Part shown: in pieces, positions 1 to 8,298 of the stretch
Layout: every line of letters starts with the position of its first letter
Position numbering within the stretch: the first letter of the stretch is position 1
Source: Bacteroidota bacterium
GTDB lineage: Bacteria > Bacteroidota > Ignavibacteria > UBA10030 > SZUA-254
Reading direction: 5' to 3'
DNA: 64,000 nucleotides
Assembly: GCA_036522515.1 (NCBI GenBank)
Contig: DATDFQ010000049.1
Location: forward strand, 109,725 to 173,724
Notes under the pieces: generated by a model
Told to the model about the DNA's origin: nothing
Databases searched by the model: none
What the model saw: only the letters and a program-made list of their open reading frames with translations
Position numbers and translations under genes: made by a program

Positions 1-3
1 GGG

Positions 4-24
4 CCGATTTTCCGCGAAAATCGG
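4..24. repeat. perfect 9-bp hairpin downstream of metG
   Basis: Two 9-base arms (CCGATTTTC and its complement) flank a CGC loop. It lies about 65 bases past the metG stop codon, in the direction of metG transcription, so it could end that transcript. No run of T follows it, so a classical terminator is not supported. The rest of positions 1-90 shows no gene. Confidence 0.35.
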
Positions 25-90
25 TCAAATTGTGACACAGGACATCCGGGGAGCGACTCCGGGGAGGGAAATCGGGCAAATCGGGAGGGG

Positions 91-2178
91 CTACTTTACC
101 TTGCTTCCCGGATCGATCTCTTTCTCGGGGGTAAGAATGGCAAGCTTTCCGTCGGTGTCCGATGCGGCCAGGAGCATTCCCCTCGATTCGACACCCCTGA
201 TAGTGGCAGGGGCCAGATTCGCCACCACAACGATGCTTTTCCCTACGAGTTCCTCCGGGGCATAGTGTTCCGCTATACCTGCCACGAGCTGGCGTTCCTC
301 GTCGCCAAGAGAAACGAGAAGCTTCAACAGTTTGTCCGATTTCGGGACCTTCTCCGCCCTGACCACCCTTGCCACGCGCAGATCAAGTTTCCTGAATGTA
401 TCGATGTCGATCTGGGAACCGTGATCCGCCCTGGGGACTGCGCCGGCTCCCGCGGCCGGGAGCTGTCCGATGAACCGGGCGATGACCTCGTCCTCAATTT
501 TTGAGAAGAGAATTGCCGGCCGGCCGAGCGGATGACCCGCGGGCAGGGAGTTTACCCCCACGTCGTTCCACCCCGCACCGGAGGGCGATCCCGGGAGGAG
601 CAGCATGTTCCAGATGCCGGCGGAGGTGAAGGGAAGGACCGGCTCGATGAGAATTGCGATCGACCGGACCGCCTGGAGGCAGAGGTTGATCGTCAGGGCA
701 CAGCGGTCGGGATCTTCCTTGAGCGACTTCCAGGGCTGGAGATCGTTGAAATATTTGTTGCAGAACCGGACGAGATTCATCACCGCCAGCGCCCCGTCCT
801 TGAACCGGTACTGTTCAAAGAACGCCCCGCCCGTTTCGGCCGCGGAGCGTATTTCTTTCGCAAGCGTCTCGTCGGTCGACCCGGGGCCCCTGGTGAACAT
901 CCCGGGGTTCCCCGCGGCGGGAACCTTTCCGCCGAAATTTCTGTGGGCGAAGGTGAGCGTCCGGTTGACAAAATTGCCGAGCGTATCCGCGAGCTCGTTG
1001 TTGGTGCGCGCCTGGAAATCCTTCCAGGTGAAATCGGCATCCCGGTACTCGGGAAGGTTCAGGGTCAGGGCGTAGCGCAGCGTGTCGGGGGGAAAGGCGG
1101 CGACAAAGTCGTCGACGTCGATTCCCCAGCCGCGGCTCTTCGAGAACTTCTGGCCCTCAAAATTCAGAAATTCGTTCGCCGGGACGTTGGCCGGCAGGAC
1201 GTACTGTTCCCCCCCACGCTCGTTCCGTGCCATCAGCATCGCCGGAAAGACGATGCAGTGGAAGACGACATTATCCTTTCCGAGGAACGCCACATACTTG
1301 GTCCCTGCGTCGAGCCAGTACTGTTTCCAGCGATCCGGCTGCCCGGTCCGTTCCGACCATTCCTTCGTGGAGGAAATATATCCGAGCACCGCCTCGAACC
1401 AGACGTAGAGAACTTTTTGTTCAAATCCTTTCAGGGGGACGCGCACGCCCCAGCCCAGGTCCCGGGTGACCGCCCTGTCCTGCAGTCCCTCCCCGAACCA
1501 GCCCCGGCAATACTGCAGCACGTTCTCCTTCCAGCCGTCCTCCCTGTCGGCCCGCTCGATGTAGGCTTGGAGTTTCGCCTGGTACTCGCCGAGGGGAAAA
1601 TAGAGGTGGGTCGTTTCCCGCAGCGTGGGCGTGCCCCCGGTGATCTTGCTCCTGGGATTCAACAGATCCGCCGGATTCAGGTACGTTCCGCAGCGCTCGC
1701 ACTGGTCGCCGCGCGCCTCGGGGTTCTGGCAGACCGGGCAGGTCCCCTCGACGTACCGGTCGGGCAGAAACATGTTCGCCTTCTCGTCGAAGAACTGCTT
1801 CTCTTTTTTTTCCCTCAGCACTCCGGCGGAATAAATCGCGAGGAAGAATTCCTTCACGGTCTCGTGGTGCAGCGGCAGCGTGGTCCGCGAATAATTATCG
1901 AAGCTCACTCCGAGCCGGGCGAAGGTGGCCTTGTTGAGCTCATGGTAGCGGTCGACGATCGCCTGGGGAGTCGTGTGCTCCTGCTCCGCGGTGATGGTGA
2001 TCGGGACCCCGTGCTCGTCGGAGCCGCAGACAAAGGCGACATCGCGCTTCATCGAGCGCTGATACCGGGCGTAGATATCCGCCGGAAGACCCGCCCCGGC
2101 CAGATGCCCGAGGTGGAGCTTTCCGTTCGCGTACGGCAGCGCCGCGGTAATGAGTATGCGTTTGAATTTGTCGGCCAT
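91..2178 (-). CDS. metG: methionyl-tRNA synthetase (MetRS with C-terminal tRNA-binding domain)
   Basis: Charges tRNA-Met with methionine in the cytoplasm. The 695-residue protein has the class I HLGH motif at residues 22-25, a Cys4 zinc knuckle (CPVC...CERC) about residues 145-165, and KFSKS in place of KMSKS in the middle third. The last ~100 residues form the EMAP-II/Trbp111-type OB domain (DLRVARV...), so this is the long dimeric form. The open frame runs further upstream, but the ATG at 2178 gives the family N terminus (MADKFKRILITAALPYANG). The extra 46 residues would overlap holB and look non-native. It starts 7 bases past the holB stop, so the two are probably cotranscribed. Identification is secure. 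Confidence 0.97.
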   Translation of the reverse strand: MADKFKRILITAALPYANGKLHLGHLAGAGLPADIYARYQRSMKRDVAFVCGSDEHGVPITITAEQEHTTPQAIVDRYHELNKATFARLGVSFDNYSRTTLPLHHETVKEFFLAIYSAGVLREKKEKQFFDEKANMFLPDRYVEGTCPVCQNPEARGDQCERCGTYLNPADLLNPRSKITGGTPTLRETTHLYFPLGEYQAKLQAYIERADREDGWKENVLQYCRGWFGEGLQDRAVTRDLGWGVRVPLKGFEQKVLYVWFEAVLGYISSTKEWSERTGQPDRWKQYWLDAGTKYVAFLGKDNVVFHCIVFPAMLMARNERGGEQYVLPANVPANEFLNFEGQKFSKSRGWGIDVDDFVAAFPPDTLRYALTLNLPEYRDADFTWKDFQARTNNELADTLGNFVNRTLTFAHRNFGGKVPAAGNPGMFTRGPGSTDETLAKEIRSAAETGGAFFEQYRFKDGALAVMNLVRFCNKYFNDLQPWKSLKEDPDRCALTINLCLQAVRSIAILIEPVLPFTSAGIWNMLLLPGSPSGAGWNDVGVNSLPAGHPLGRPAILFSKIEDEVIARFIGQLPAAGAGAVPRADHGSQIDIDTFRKLDLRVARVVRAEKVPKSDKLLKLLVSLGDEERQLVAGIAEHYAPEELVGKSIVVVANLAPATIRGVESRGMLLAASDTDGKLAILTPEKEIDPGSKVK

Positions 2179-2185
2179 GGGTCGC

Positions 2186-3355
2186 CTATCCGCTCCGCAC
2201 TTGTCGCTCCCCGAAGGGGGTGCGGAGCTCCGGAGGTCCGGGGGGAACGATGCTCTCCCGCAGTTCGAGGGCAAGATTGAGCAGGACGAGCGGAATATAC
2301 ACATTTTTGCCGACAAGCGAAACCGCCCGATCGACCGCCGCCAGCGCCGATGCGACGTCCATTGCCTTGTAGCGTCCGACGAATTTCCGGAGCGACTCCC
2401 GTTCCTCCGGGGGACCTTCCGGGGCCGATCCTTCCTTCAGGACCATCGCGTCGCGGAGCCAATCCTCGAGGAGGACCAGAAACTCCTCCATTTCCTGCTT
2501 CTGATACCGGTGGGTGATCCCGTCGATCGACCGGCCGATCTCTTCGCGGGACGGAAGCAACGCGGCGCGCAGGTAGTCGATAGCCTCCTTCCGCCGTTCG
2601 GGGAGGTCCGAATGGATGCGATCCAGCGCCCGGCCGTAGCTCCCGTTCGACAACCGTGCGATCACCAGCGCGTCTTCGCGCGGGATCCCGGCGCGCCGTT
2701 CCAGGGCTTCCGCGATCTGCCCGACCGTCAGCGGCGCAAGCCGGATCTGCTGGCACCGGGAGACGAGCGTCGGGAGCAGGAGGTCCTGCGCGGATGTCGT
2801 GAGCAACAGGACCGTTTCACCGGGAGGCTCTTCCAGCGTTTTCAAAAGGGCGTTGGCGGAGTTTTCGCTCAAGTCCTCCGCCTCCAGGATGATGAAGACC
2901 TTCCGGCCCGGTTCAAAGCCGGCAAGGGAGGCTCCTTTCCGGATTTCGCGCACGCTGTTAATCTTGATCGCGTTCGACCTGGGGACGGAGATGGTATGAT
3001 ACGGGTTTTCCGCCTTCAACCGCTGCTGCTCTCGCACCATCCCGATCTCGGCGTCGGATAATTTCGAGAGAGGACCGTCCCCCTCCTTCTCGTTCCGGCC
3101 GGCCGGGAGCGCGAAGACGAGCGCCAGGTTGGGATGCCGGAGCTCCCGGGTCTTCGCGCAGCTCCGGCACTCGCCGCATGCTTCGTTCCCGCCCCGTTCG
3201 CAGAGGAGAGCCCGCGCGAACTCGATCGCCACCGGATCCTGGCCCGCCCCGTCCGGGCCCGAAAAGAGGTAGGCATGGGCAACCCGCCCCGAACCGAGCA
3301 TGCCGGCGAGGATCGTTTTCGCCCGTTCCTGTCCGATGATCGAGTCCCAGCTCAC
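2186..3355 (-). CDS. holB: DNA polymerase III delta' subunit
   Basis: Clamp-loader AAA+ subunit that helps load the sliding clamp at replication forks. The N terminus SWDSIIGQ is typical of the family. The P-loop position (residues 33-40, GPDGAGQD) lacks the GKT lysine, as expected of delta', which does not hydrolyse ATP. Four cysteines at 52, 60, 63 and 66 form the zinc module, and the SRC motif is at 199-201. At 389 residues it is slightly long for the family. The gene lies between the Omp85 gene (15-base gap) and metG (7-base gap), all on the same strand. DnaX (gamma/tau) is the main alternative, but the missing GKT and the short length favour delta'. Confidence 0.9.
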   Translation of the reverse strand: MSWDSIIGQERAKTILAGMLGSGRVAHAYLFSGPDGAGQDPVAIEFARALLCERGGNEACGECRSCAKTRELRHPNLALVFALPAGRNEKEGDGPLSKLSDAEIGMVREQQRLKAENPYHTISVPRSNAIKINSVREIRKGASLAGFEPGRKVFIILEAEDLSENSANALLKTLEEPPGETVLLLTTSAQDLLLPTLVSRCQQIRLAPLTVGQIAEALERRAGIPREDALVIARLSNGSYGRALDRIHSDLPERRKEAIDYLRAALLPSREEIGRSIDGITHRYQKQEMEEFLVLLEDWLRDAMVLKEGSAPEGPPEERESLRKFVGRYKAMDVASALAAVDRAVSLVGKNVYIPLVLLNLALELRESIVPPGPPELRTPFGERQVRSG

Positions 3356-3370
3356 CGGAGGCCGTTCGAT

Positions 3371-5485
3371 TTAGAAGGCATGGCCGATCCCGAAGTGAAA
3401 AACGCCGTTCGACAGAGTCTCCGCAAGGAACCGCCGTTTAAAAATCGTCTGACTTCCGGCCTGTTCCTTCGGATCATACATCCGCAGGCCGTAGTCGATC
3501 CTGAACGGCCCGAAATATGTTTCATACCTGAAACCGATACCCGCCGCGACGGCGACGTCGCGCATCCTGAAATCCGAGATGTCGCTCCAGAGGTTGCCGA
3601 CGTCTACAAAGTAAACCCCCCAGATGTTGTCGAGCCGCAGGTAGAGCAGCTTTCCGAATCCCCGGAAATGGTTCACCCTCAGTTCGGCGCTCCCCTCGAA
3701 GATGAAATTGCCTCCGAACGGAAGAAGCGCCTCGGGCATCGCTCCGAGCTCGCGGGCTCTCCATCCCCTGATGCTCCCGCTTCCTCCCGCAAAGAATCTC
3801 CTGTTCAGCGGGATGCTGACCGGCAGGGAGCGGCTCTCGCCGTATTTATCCTGGTACCCCGTTCTGAGTTTCAGCGCCAGCACGTTGAAACCCGTGCTCG
3901 TAAGGTCCCGGTACCAGCGCCCCAGGAGCGTGGCCTTATAATATTGAGTGAACGGGAGGCCGGAAACGATCCCGGGGAGAAGCTTGGGAAGAATCCCCGA
4001 TTCTTCCAGTGTCATGCCGGTGAAAAAACCGGCCGTGGGGGAGAAAATATCGTTGGTTTTATCCCGCTGAAGCGCGAGGGTGAGGATCGAATTGAATTGC
4101 GACTGGTCCGCCTCTCCCAGCGCGGCGATGATCTTCTCCGGCTGAGGGGTCCCGGGCACGATCTCCGGCCTCACACGCTCCAGGGTCCATTCGGCCGACC
4201 CGTAGGTGTATGTCGCGAATTGTTTCGTCAGGCCGATCTTGTTCTTAAGGATTGAGAGGATATAGAATTTCTGTTTTTCCGCCGTGAGCGCCATCGTCCA
4301 GGAGCCGCTCAGGGTCCGGGTGAACAGATAGGGCTGCAGAATCTGGAACTGGAGCTCCGCGGCGCCGACCATCACCGTATCCCGGAAATTCCCGCCCGCG
4401 AACAGCTGGCTGATCGACTGGGTCCGGACGCGGGATCGGGCCGTGAACATCCGGCCGTCGCCGAGGAAGTTTCGGTTCGTGAACGCGAGGCCCACACCGA
4501 GGTTGAACTCGTTGTTCTCATCGGAGACCAGGATCTCCGGCGAGAGTTCGTTCCGGGACCTGGGGCGCACAAGCACCTCCATCGGAATGCGCGAAGAGCC
4601 CGCGCTGTCGGAGAGCGGGGCGTGATCGACGCTGGCCGTTTCATACAAACCGAGTCTGTTGAGGTTGCGTTCGCTCGAAAGCTGCTTCTCCCGGCTGTAG
4701 AGGTCTCCCGGTTGAAAATCGAGCTGCCGGAGGGCCAGGTTGTCCGTGAGATCGTCGCGGGGGGGTTCGACCCGGACCGTGACCTCCCCGAACGCATACC
4801 GCCTCCCGGTCACGAACGTGAACTTGAGCTGAAAATTGCCGGTCGAAAGGACGCGGAAGGCGCCCGAGCTGTCGTAATCGAACCTCGCCGCGGGATACCC
4901 GTTGTTCGCAAGAATATCCAGCACCCGGCGTATCTCCGCGGAGCCGGTCGCGCGCTCGTAGGGCATTCCTTTCTGGATCAGCGGCTCCTTGAAGATCTTC
5001 TCCGCGACCTCCGTTGAGACGCCGGAGAGGCCCAGCATCCTGACGCTTTCGACGAGCGAGCGTTTTTTCTCCTCGATCGTAAATGTAACATTCATCCGCG
5101 CCTCGGCGGAATCGAAGCGGGCCTGGGCGGAGACCGCCGCGTCGTAAAAGCCCTTTCCCAGGTAGAAATCGGCGATCCGCGCCTGGTCGGCTTCAAGCCG
5201 CTCCGCGTCATAATATTCGGGCTTCGAGCCGAATTTTTCTCCGAGCGTCCGGTAGAGGAATTTCGAGAAACCGCCCGGCGTCGGCCTGGTCTGGACGAGA
5301 TCCTTGAAGGTCCCGGCGGGGAAGGTGGCGTTGCCGGTGAAATTGACCTGCCCGATTTCGGCAGCCGGCTGGTCCGCCGGGGCAAGTTGAGAGAGCGCGC
5401 GTGAAGGTAGAAGGGCTACCGCAAGCAGCGCGAAGATCAGGAGAGGGTGTATCCGGTTCTCAGTATCGCAGGTCCGGATGGTCAG
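3371..5485 (-). CDS. Omp85-family outer membrane protein (BamA/TamA type), start codon non-canonical
   Basis: Outer-membrane beta-barrel assembly or translocation protein. The first ATG in frame is at 5095, but the open frame continues upstream to 5494. That stretch encodes a convincing signal peptide (IHPLLIFALLAVALLPSRALS) followed by a POTRA domain (IGQVNFTGNATFP). Two more POTRA-like units follow, then the 16-strand barrel with the family SIRGW motif late in the protein and a C-terminal aromatic (GHAF). So 5095 is an internal methionine. No ATG, GTG or TTG exists in frame upstream. I place the start at the CTG at 5485, which overlaps the stop of the DUF2795 gene as CTGA, the same 4-base geometry used elsewhere here. 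This gives 704 residues. A one-base indel joining the ATG at 5498 is the alternative. BamA versus TamA cannot be decided; the short POTRA region favours a TamA-like protein. Confidence 0.85.
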   Translation of the reverse strand: MTIRTCDTENRIHPLLIFALLAVALLPSRALSQLAPADQPAAEIGQVNFTGNATFPAGTFKDLVQTRPTPGGFSKFLYRTLGEKFGSKPEYYDAERLEADQARIADFYLGKGFYDAAVSAQARFDSAEARMNVTFTIEEKKRSLVESVRMLGLSGVSTEVAEKIFKEPLIQKGMPYERATGSAEIRRVLDILANNGYPAARFDYDSSGAFRVLSTGNFQLKFTFVTGRRYAFGEVTVRVEPPRDDLTDNLALRQLDFQPGDLYSREKQLSSERNLNRLGLYETASVDHAPLSDSAGSSRIPMEVLVRPRSRNELSPEILVSDENNEFNLGVGLAFTNRNFLGDGRMFTARSRVRTQSISQLFAGGNFRDTVMVGAAELQFQILQPYLFTRTLSGSWTMALTAEKQKFYILSILKNKIGLTKQFATYTYGSAEWTLERVRPEIVPGTPQPEKIIAALGEADQSQFNSILTLALQRDKTNDIFSPTAGFFTGMTLEESGILPKLLPGIVSGLPFTQYYKATLLGRWYRDLTSTGFNVLALKLRTGYQDKYGESRSLPVSIPLNRRFFAGGSGSIRGWRARELGAMPEALLPFGGNFIFEGSAELRVNHFRGFGKLLYLRLDNIWGVYFVDVGNLWSDISDFRMRDVAVAAGIGFRYETYFGPFRIDYGLRMYDPKEQAGSQTIFKRRFLAETLSNGVFHFGIGHAF

Positions 5486-5706
5486 TATTCGTTTTCATCT
5501 TCGAAGAAGAAATCTCCTTCGGTCGGATAATCCGGCCAGATCTCTTCCATGTTTTCGTAGGGCTCATCCGCGTCTTCCAATTCCTGCAGGTTTTCGATCA
5601 GTTCGGAAGGCGCCCCGGTACGCATCGCATAGTCTATGAGCTCTTCCTTTGTGGCGGGCCAGGGAGCTTCATCGAGATACGAAGCGAGTTCCATAGTCCA
5701 AATCAT
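5482..5706 (-). CDS. DUF2795 family small acidic protein
   Basis: A 74-residue, strongly acidic protein whose first half (ELASYLDEAPWPATKEELID) is the DUF2795 signature: a short helical domain common in Chlorobi/Bacteroidota and actinobacteria, of unknown function. The C terminus is nearly all Asp, Glu and aromatics. The ATG at 5706 has a good ribosome site, GAGGAG, seven bases upstream. Its stop codon overlaps the putative CTG start of the Omp85 gene by four bases, so the two are probably translationally coupled. No enzymatic motif is visible. Confidence 0.8.
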   Translation of the reverse strand: MIWTMELASYLDEAPWPATKEELIDYAMRTGAPSELIENLQELEDADEPYENMEEIWPDYPTEGDFFFEDENEY

Positions 5707-5733
5707 CGTGCACTCCTCGATCGTCCGATTGCT

Positions 5734-5763
5734 TCAATACAACTAACAACAGCCAACGTTCAA
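5734..5763 (-). promoter_or_regulatory. possible promoter for the DUF2795-Omp85 genes
   Basis: TTGAAC (5763-5758) and TATTGA (5739-5734) are separated by 18 bases on the minus strand, about 30 bases upstream of the DUF2795 start. The -10 element is weak, so this is tentative. Confidence 0.35.
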
Positions 5764-5790
5764 TGGTTCAATGATTGTACCGCATGCCGC

Positions 5791-6786
5791 TCAGCGTGCC
5801 GCAACACGGGCACGGTAATCGAGGGGATTGACATCATCCAGGAAATAGTCGGCGGGATTCTTGCTCACACCGTTGTACCGCACTTCATAGTGGAGGTGGG
5901 GACCGCTTACAAGCCCTGTCTTGCCGCTCTTTGCAATCAACTGGCCGCGCACCACGTGCTGACCCGCATGGACAAGGACTTTGGAAAGATGGGCGTACAA
6001 TGTCTGGTATCCGTAACCGTGCCGGAGCACGACCGTGATGCCGTACCCTCCGCCGCTCTGTCCGGCCATTTCGACGACGCCGTCGCCGGCAGCCACGACC
6101 GGAGTGCCGACATCGTTGACGATATCAAGTCCTTCGTGCGTCTTGAATATTCCAAGCACCGGGTGCATCCGCAAACCGAATTCCCCCACCGAGTAGAACC
6201 CCTCCATCGGTTTCAGCGCGGGGAGCGCGGAGAAGTACCCCTTGTTGTACTCGGATTTCTTTACGATCTGCCGATAGCTCTGCTCCTGAACTTTGAGCCG
6301 GCCTTCAAGTTCCCGGAGCGTCGCGGAAGCGGAACGCATCACGCTTCCCGCATCGCCCGGAGCGGACTCGGGATCGGCTGCGGCGCCGCCAGTTCCGGCG
6401 GTCGCAGCCGCGTCATCGAGCCGGGGGAGGTCCACCAGCAGCCGGAGGCGGTTGCCCTGCTCGTTCAACAGAGCGAACGCGCCTTCCAGTTCCTTCAATT
6501 TGCCGTTGATTCCGGCCATCCGTTCCTGGAGCGCCTCGTTCTCGCGCTGGAGCCGGGTCGCACGGATATATCCGAGACCGAGAGGATCCTCGAACAGATG
6601 ATTCGCCAGCAGCACGAGGACGAGACAGAGCAACGTGGAAAGCGCCACGGCGGCGGCAAACTTGAGCGGAACGCGCTTGACGCGGCGAAGGCGGGATCCG
6701 TCTTCGAGGCAAAAATATTCCCGCCGGTGCCGTTCTCCCGGACGAATACCGATCGAGATCAGTTTTTTGATGAACCTCAGTGCCAC
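5791..6786 (-). CDS. membrane-anchored M23 peptidase (murein hydrolase or its activator)
   Basis: A 331-residue bitopic protein with a basic cytoplasmic head, one membrane segment (about 41-62) and a coiled coil (about 73-115). A low-complexity Ala/Gly/Asp linker (125-148) and a second helix (155-180) follow, then a C-terminal LytM/M23 domain. Zinc ligands are visible as H217 and D221 (THEGLD) and the HLH pair 297-299. All ligands are present, so it could be an active endopeptidase cutting peptidoglycan cross-links. The topology matches the cell-shape/division M23 proteins of this phylum. It starts with GTG at 6786; no in-frame ATG lies nearby. A strong promoter lies just upstream. Confidence 0.9.
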   Translation of the reverse strand: MALRFIKKLISIGIRPGERHRREYFCLEDGSRLRRVKRVPLKFAAAVALSTLLCLVLVLLANHLFEDPLGLGYIRATRLQRENEALQERMAGINGKLKELEGAFALLNEQGNRLRLLVDLPRLDDAAATAGTGGAAADPESAPGDAGSVMRSASATLRELEGRLKVQEQSYRQIVKKSEYNKGYFSALPALKPMEGFYSVGEFGLRMHPVLGIFKTHEGLDIVNDVGTPVVAAGDGVVEMAGQSGGGYGITVVLRHGYGYQTLYAHLSKVLVHAGQHVVRGQLIAKSGKTGLVSGPHLHYEVRYNGVSKNPADYFLDDVNPLDYRARVAAR

Positions 6787-6833
6787 GTTAGTGCTTAAAT
6801 TGGAGAAAAGAAGGCGTTTTTTAAGAACTTCCG

Positions 6834-6862
6834 AAAATAAAGAATATTTACCAGTTTGTCAA
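6834..6862 (-). promoter_or_regulatory. sigma70-type promoter of the M23 peptidase gene
   Basis: A perfect -35 box TTGACA (6862-6857), 17-base spacer, and TATTTT (6839-6834) on the minus strand. It lies 25 bases past the hprK stop and about 48 bases upstream of the GTG start. Confidence 0.75.
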
Positions 6863-6886
6863 GGGTTATCTTGACGGCGACCGGGG

Positions 6887-7903
6887 CTATTCGAAGTCGT
6901 GTTCGAAGTAATCGATCGCCCGTTCGCCCATATGTTTGGTCTTCTCGGTGATCACCGCCTCCAGCCGCTTCGAGAATTCCTTGGCCGCATCGTAGCCGTA
7001 ATGTTTCAGGAGGTGGTTGAGGGCGATCACTTCGCAGATCACCGTCACGTTCTTGCCGGGGAAAATCGGAAGCTCGACCCTCGGCAGCTGCACCTCGAGA
7101 ATCGCGATTCCCTGGTCGTCGAGCCCGGTCCGCGTGTAATCCTGATCGGGACGCCATTCCATCAATTCGATGACCAGTTCCACCCGCTTCTGGAACCGGA
7201 TCGCCCGGATGCCGAACATGCTCCTGACGTCGATAAGGCCGAGGCCCCGGATTTCCATGAAATGCTTGACGAGGTCGGTTCCCGACCCCATCAGAATCCC
7301 CTCCCCCTTCCGGGTGATCATCACGACGTCGTCGGCGACGAGGCGGTGCCCCCGCTCGACGAGGTCGAGGGCGCTTTCGCTCTTCCCGATCCCGGAGCGG
7401 CCGACCAGCAGGACCCCGACCCCGTACACGTCGACGAACGACCCGTGGACCACGGTCTGGGGCGCGAATTGGTCGTCGAGAAAATCCGAGAGAAAATAGA
7501 TGAATTTCGTGGTCTCGAACGGAGTCCGGAGGACCGGCACCTTGTGCTTGAGCGCGGCCTTGAGAAGGATGTCGTCCACCTTGTTGTCGCTCGTGACCAC
7601 CACGCAGGGGACGTCGAAGCAGAAAATCGTTTCCAGCGCCCGCGCGCGCTGGTCGGGTTCGAGCTTTTCGAGGTAGCTGACTTCGGTGTTGCCGAACACC
7701 TGGACCCGGTCGTAGCGGAACAACTCCACGAACCCCGCGAGCGCCAGGCCGGGGCGGTGCACGTTCTTGTCGGTAATCTCCTTGTCGAAGCCCAGGTCGC
7801 CCGTCAGGGACGTCAGGCGCAGCCGCTCCTTGTTCGATTCCACGAGGAAACCGATCGTGATGCTGCTCTTTTTCCTCGTCTCCTTCGCGCTTTCGAGACT
7901 CAT
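6887..7903 (-). CDS. hprK: HPr kinase/phosphorylase
   Basis: Bifunctional serine kinase/phosphorylase that acts on HPr or an HPr-like protein in carbon regulation. The protein is 338 residues, about the usual size. It has the N-terminal HPrK domain, Walker A GRSGIGKS at 168-175, and the diagnostic C-terminal signature MEIRGLGLIDVRSMFG near 216-231. The start overlaps the stop of hpf by four bases (ATGA). No HPr or PTS enzyme gene is present in the window. In many non-Firmicutes HprK works outside a sugar PTS, but what it phosphorylates here cannot be read from the sequence. Confidence 0.95.
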   Translation of the reverse strand: MSLESAKETRKKSSITIGFLVESNKERLRLTSLTGDLGFDKEITDKNVHRPGLALAGFVELFRYDRVQVFGNTEVSYLEKLEPDQRARALETIFCFDVPCVVVTSDNKVDDILLKAALKHKVPVLRTPFETTKFIYFLSDFLDDQFAPQTVVHGSFVDVYGVGVLLVGRSGIGKSESALDLVERGHRLVADDVVMITRKGEGILMGSGTDLVKHFMEIRGLGLIDVRSMFGIRAIRFQKRVELVIELMEWRPDQDYTRTGLDDQGIAILEVQLPRVELPIFPGKNVTVICEVIALNHLLKHYGYDAAKEFSKRLEAVITEKTKHMGERAIDYFEHDFE

Positions 7904-8259
7904 TCCTCCTCCCCGTTCACAGGCTGCGTGCTGTCTTCCTTGACGCGGCGGAGCGCCTTTTTATTCTTCATCCGGAGCTTCATCTTGTACTTCGCAAGCC
8001 GCCGCTCGAGCTTGCCCACGGCAAGGTCGATCGATTTGTAGAAATCCTCCGACTTGTCCTTCGCCGTGAGGACGGTCCCGTCGACATGCAGATTGATCTC
8101 CGCGGACTTGACGCTCTTGAGGGTGCGCTCGAAACTGAGGATGACGTCGCTCCGAACGATGCCGTCATAGAACTTATCGAGCTTCCGGATCGCGTCGACC
8201 GCATGTTTCCTGATCGCCGCGTGGGGCTTGAAACGCCGTGCCGTAAAATGGATTTCCAT
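7900..8259 (-). CDS. hpf: ribosome hibernation promoting factor (short HPF/RaiA family)
   Basis: A 119-residue ribosome-binding protein of the YfiA/HPF fold (beta-alpha-beta-beta-beta-alpha). It begins MEIHFTARRF and has the LxHVDGTVLTAKDKSEDFY segment and a basic helix 2 (LERRLAKYKMKLRMKNKK). It lacks the C-terminal dimerisation domain of long HPF, so it would inactivate or dimerise 70S ribosomes as a short-form factor, possibly with a partner. It is coupled to hprK by a 4-base overlap and lies 39 bases after the Xer gene. Confidence 0.9.
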   Translation of the reverse strand: MEIHFTARRFKPHAAIRKHAVDAIRKLDKFYDGIVRSDVILSFERTLKSVKSAEINLHVDGTVLTAKDKSEDFYKSIDLAVGKLERRLAKYKMKLRMKNKKALRRVKEDSTQPVNGEEE

Positions 8260-8298
8260 GGTGTTGTCCCCCTATGCATTGAGGTTCGCCGGATCTCA

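Noticed and set aside
532..2280. 582-codon plus-strand frame across metG
   Set aside because: Antisense to a secure methionyl-tRNA synthetase with all motifs; no recognisable domain.
5455..5470. Programmed +1 frameshift at TAC TGA G joining an ATG at 5498 to the Omp85 frame
   Set aside because: No Shine-Dalgarno-like stimulator stands upstream as in prfB, and the CTGA overlap explains the region more simply. Kept only as an alternative within the Omp85 finding.
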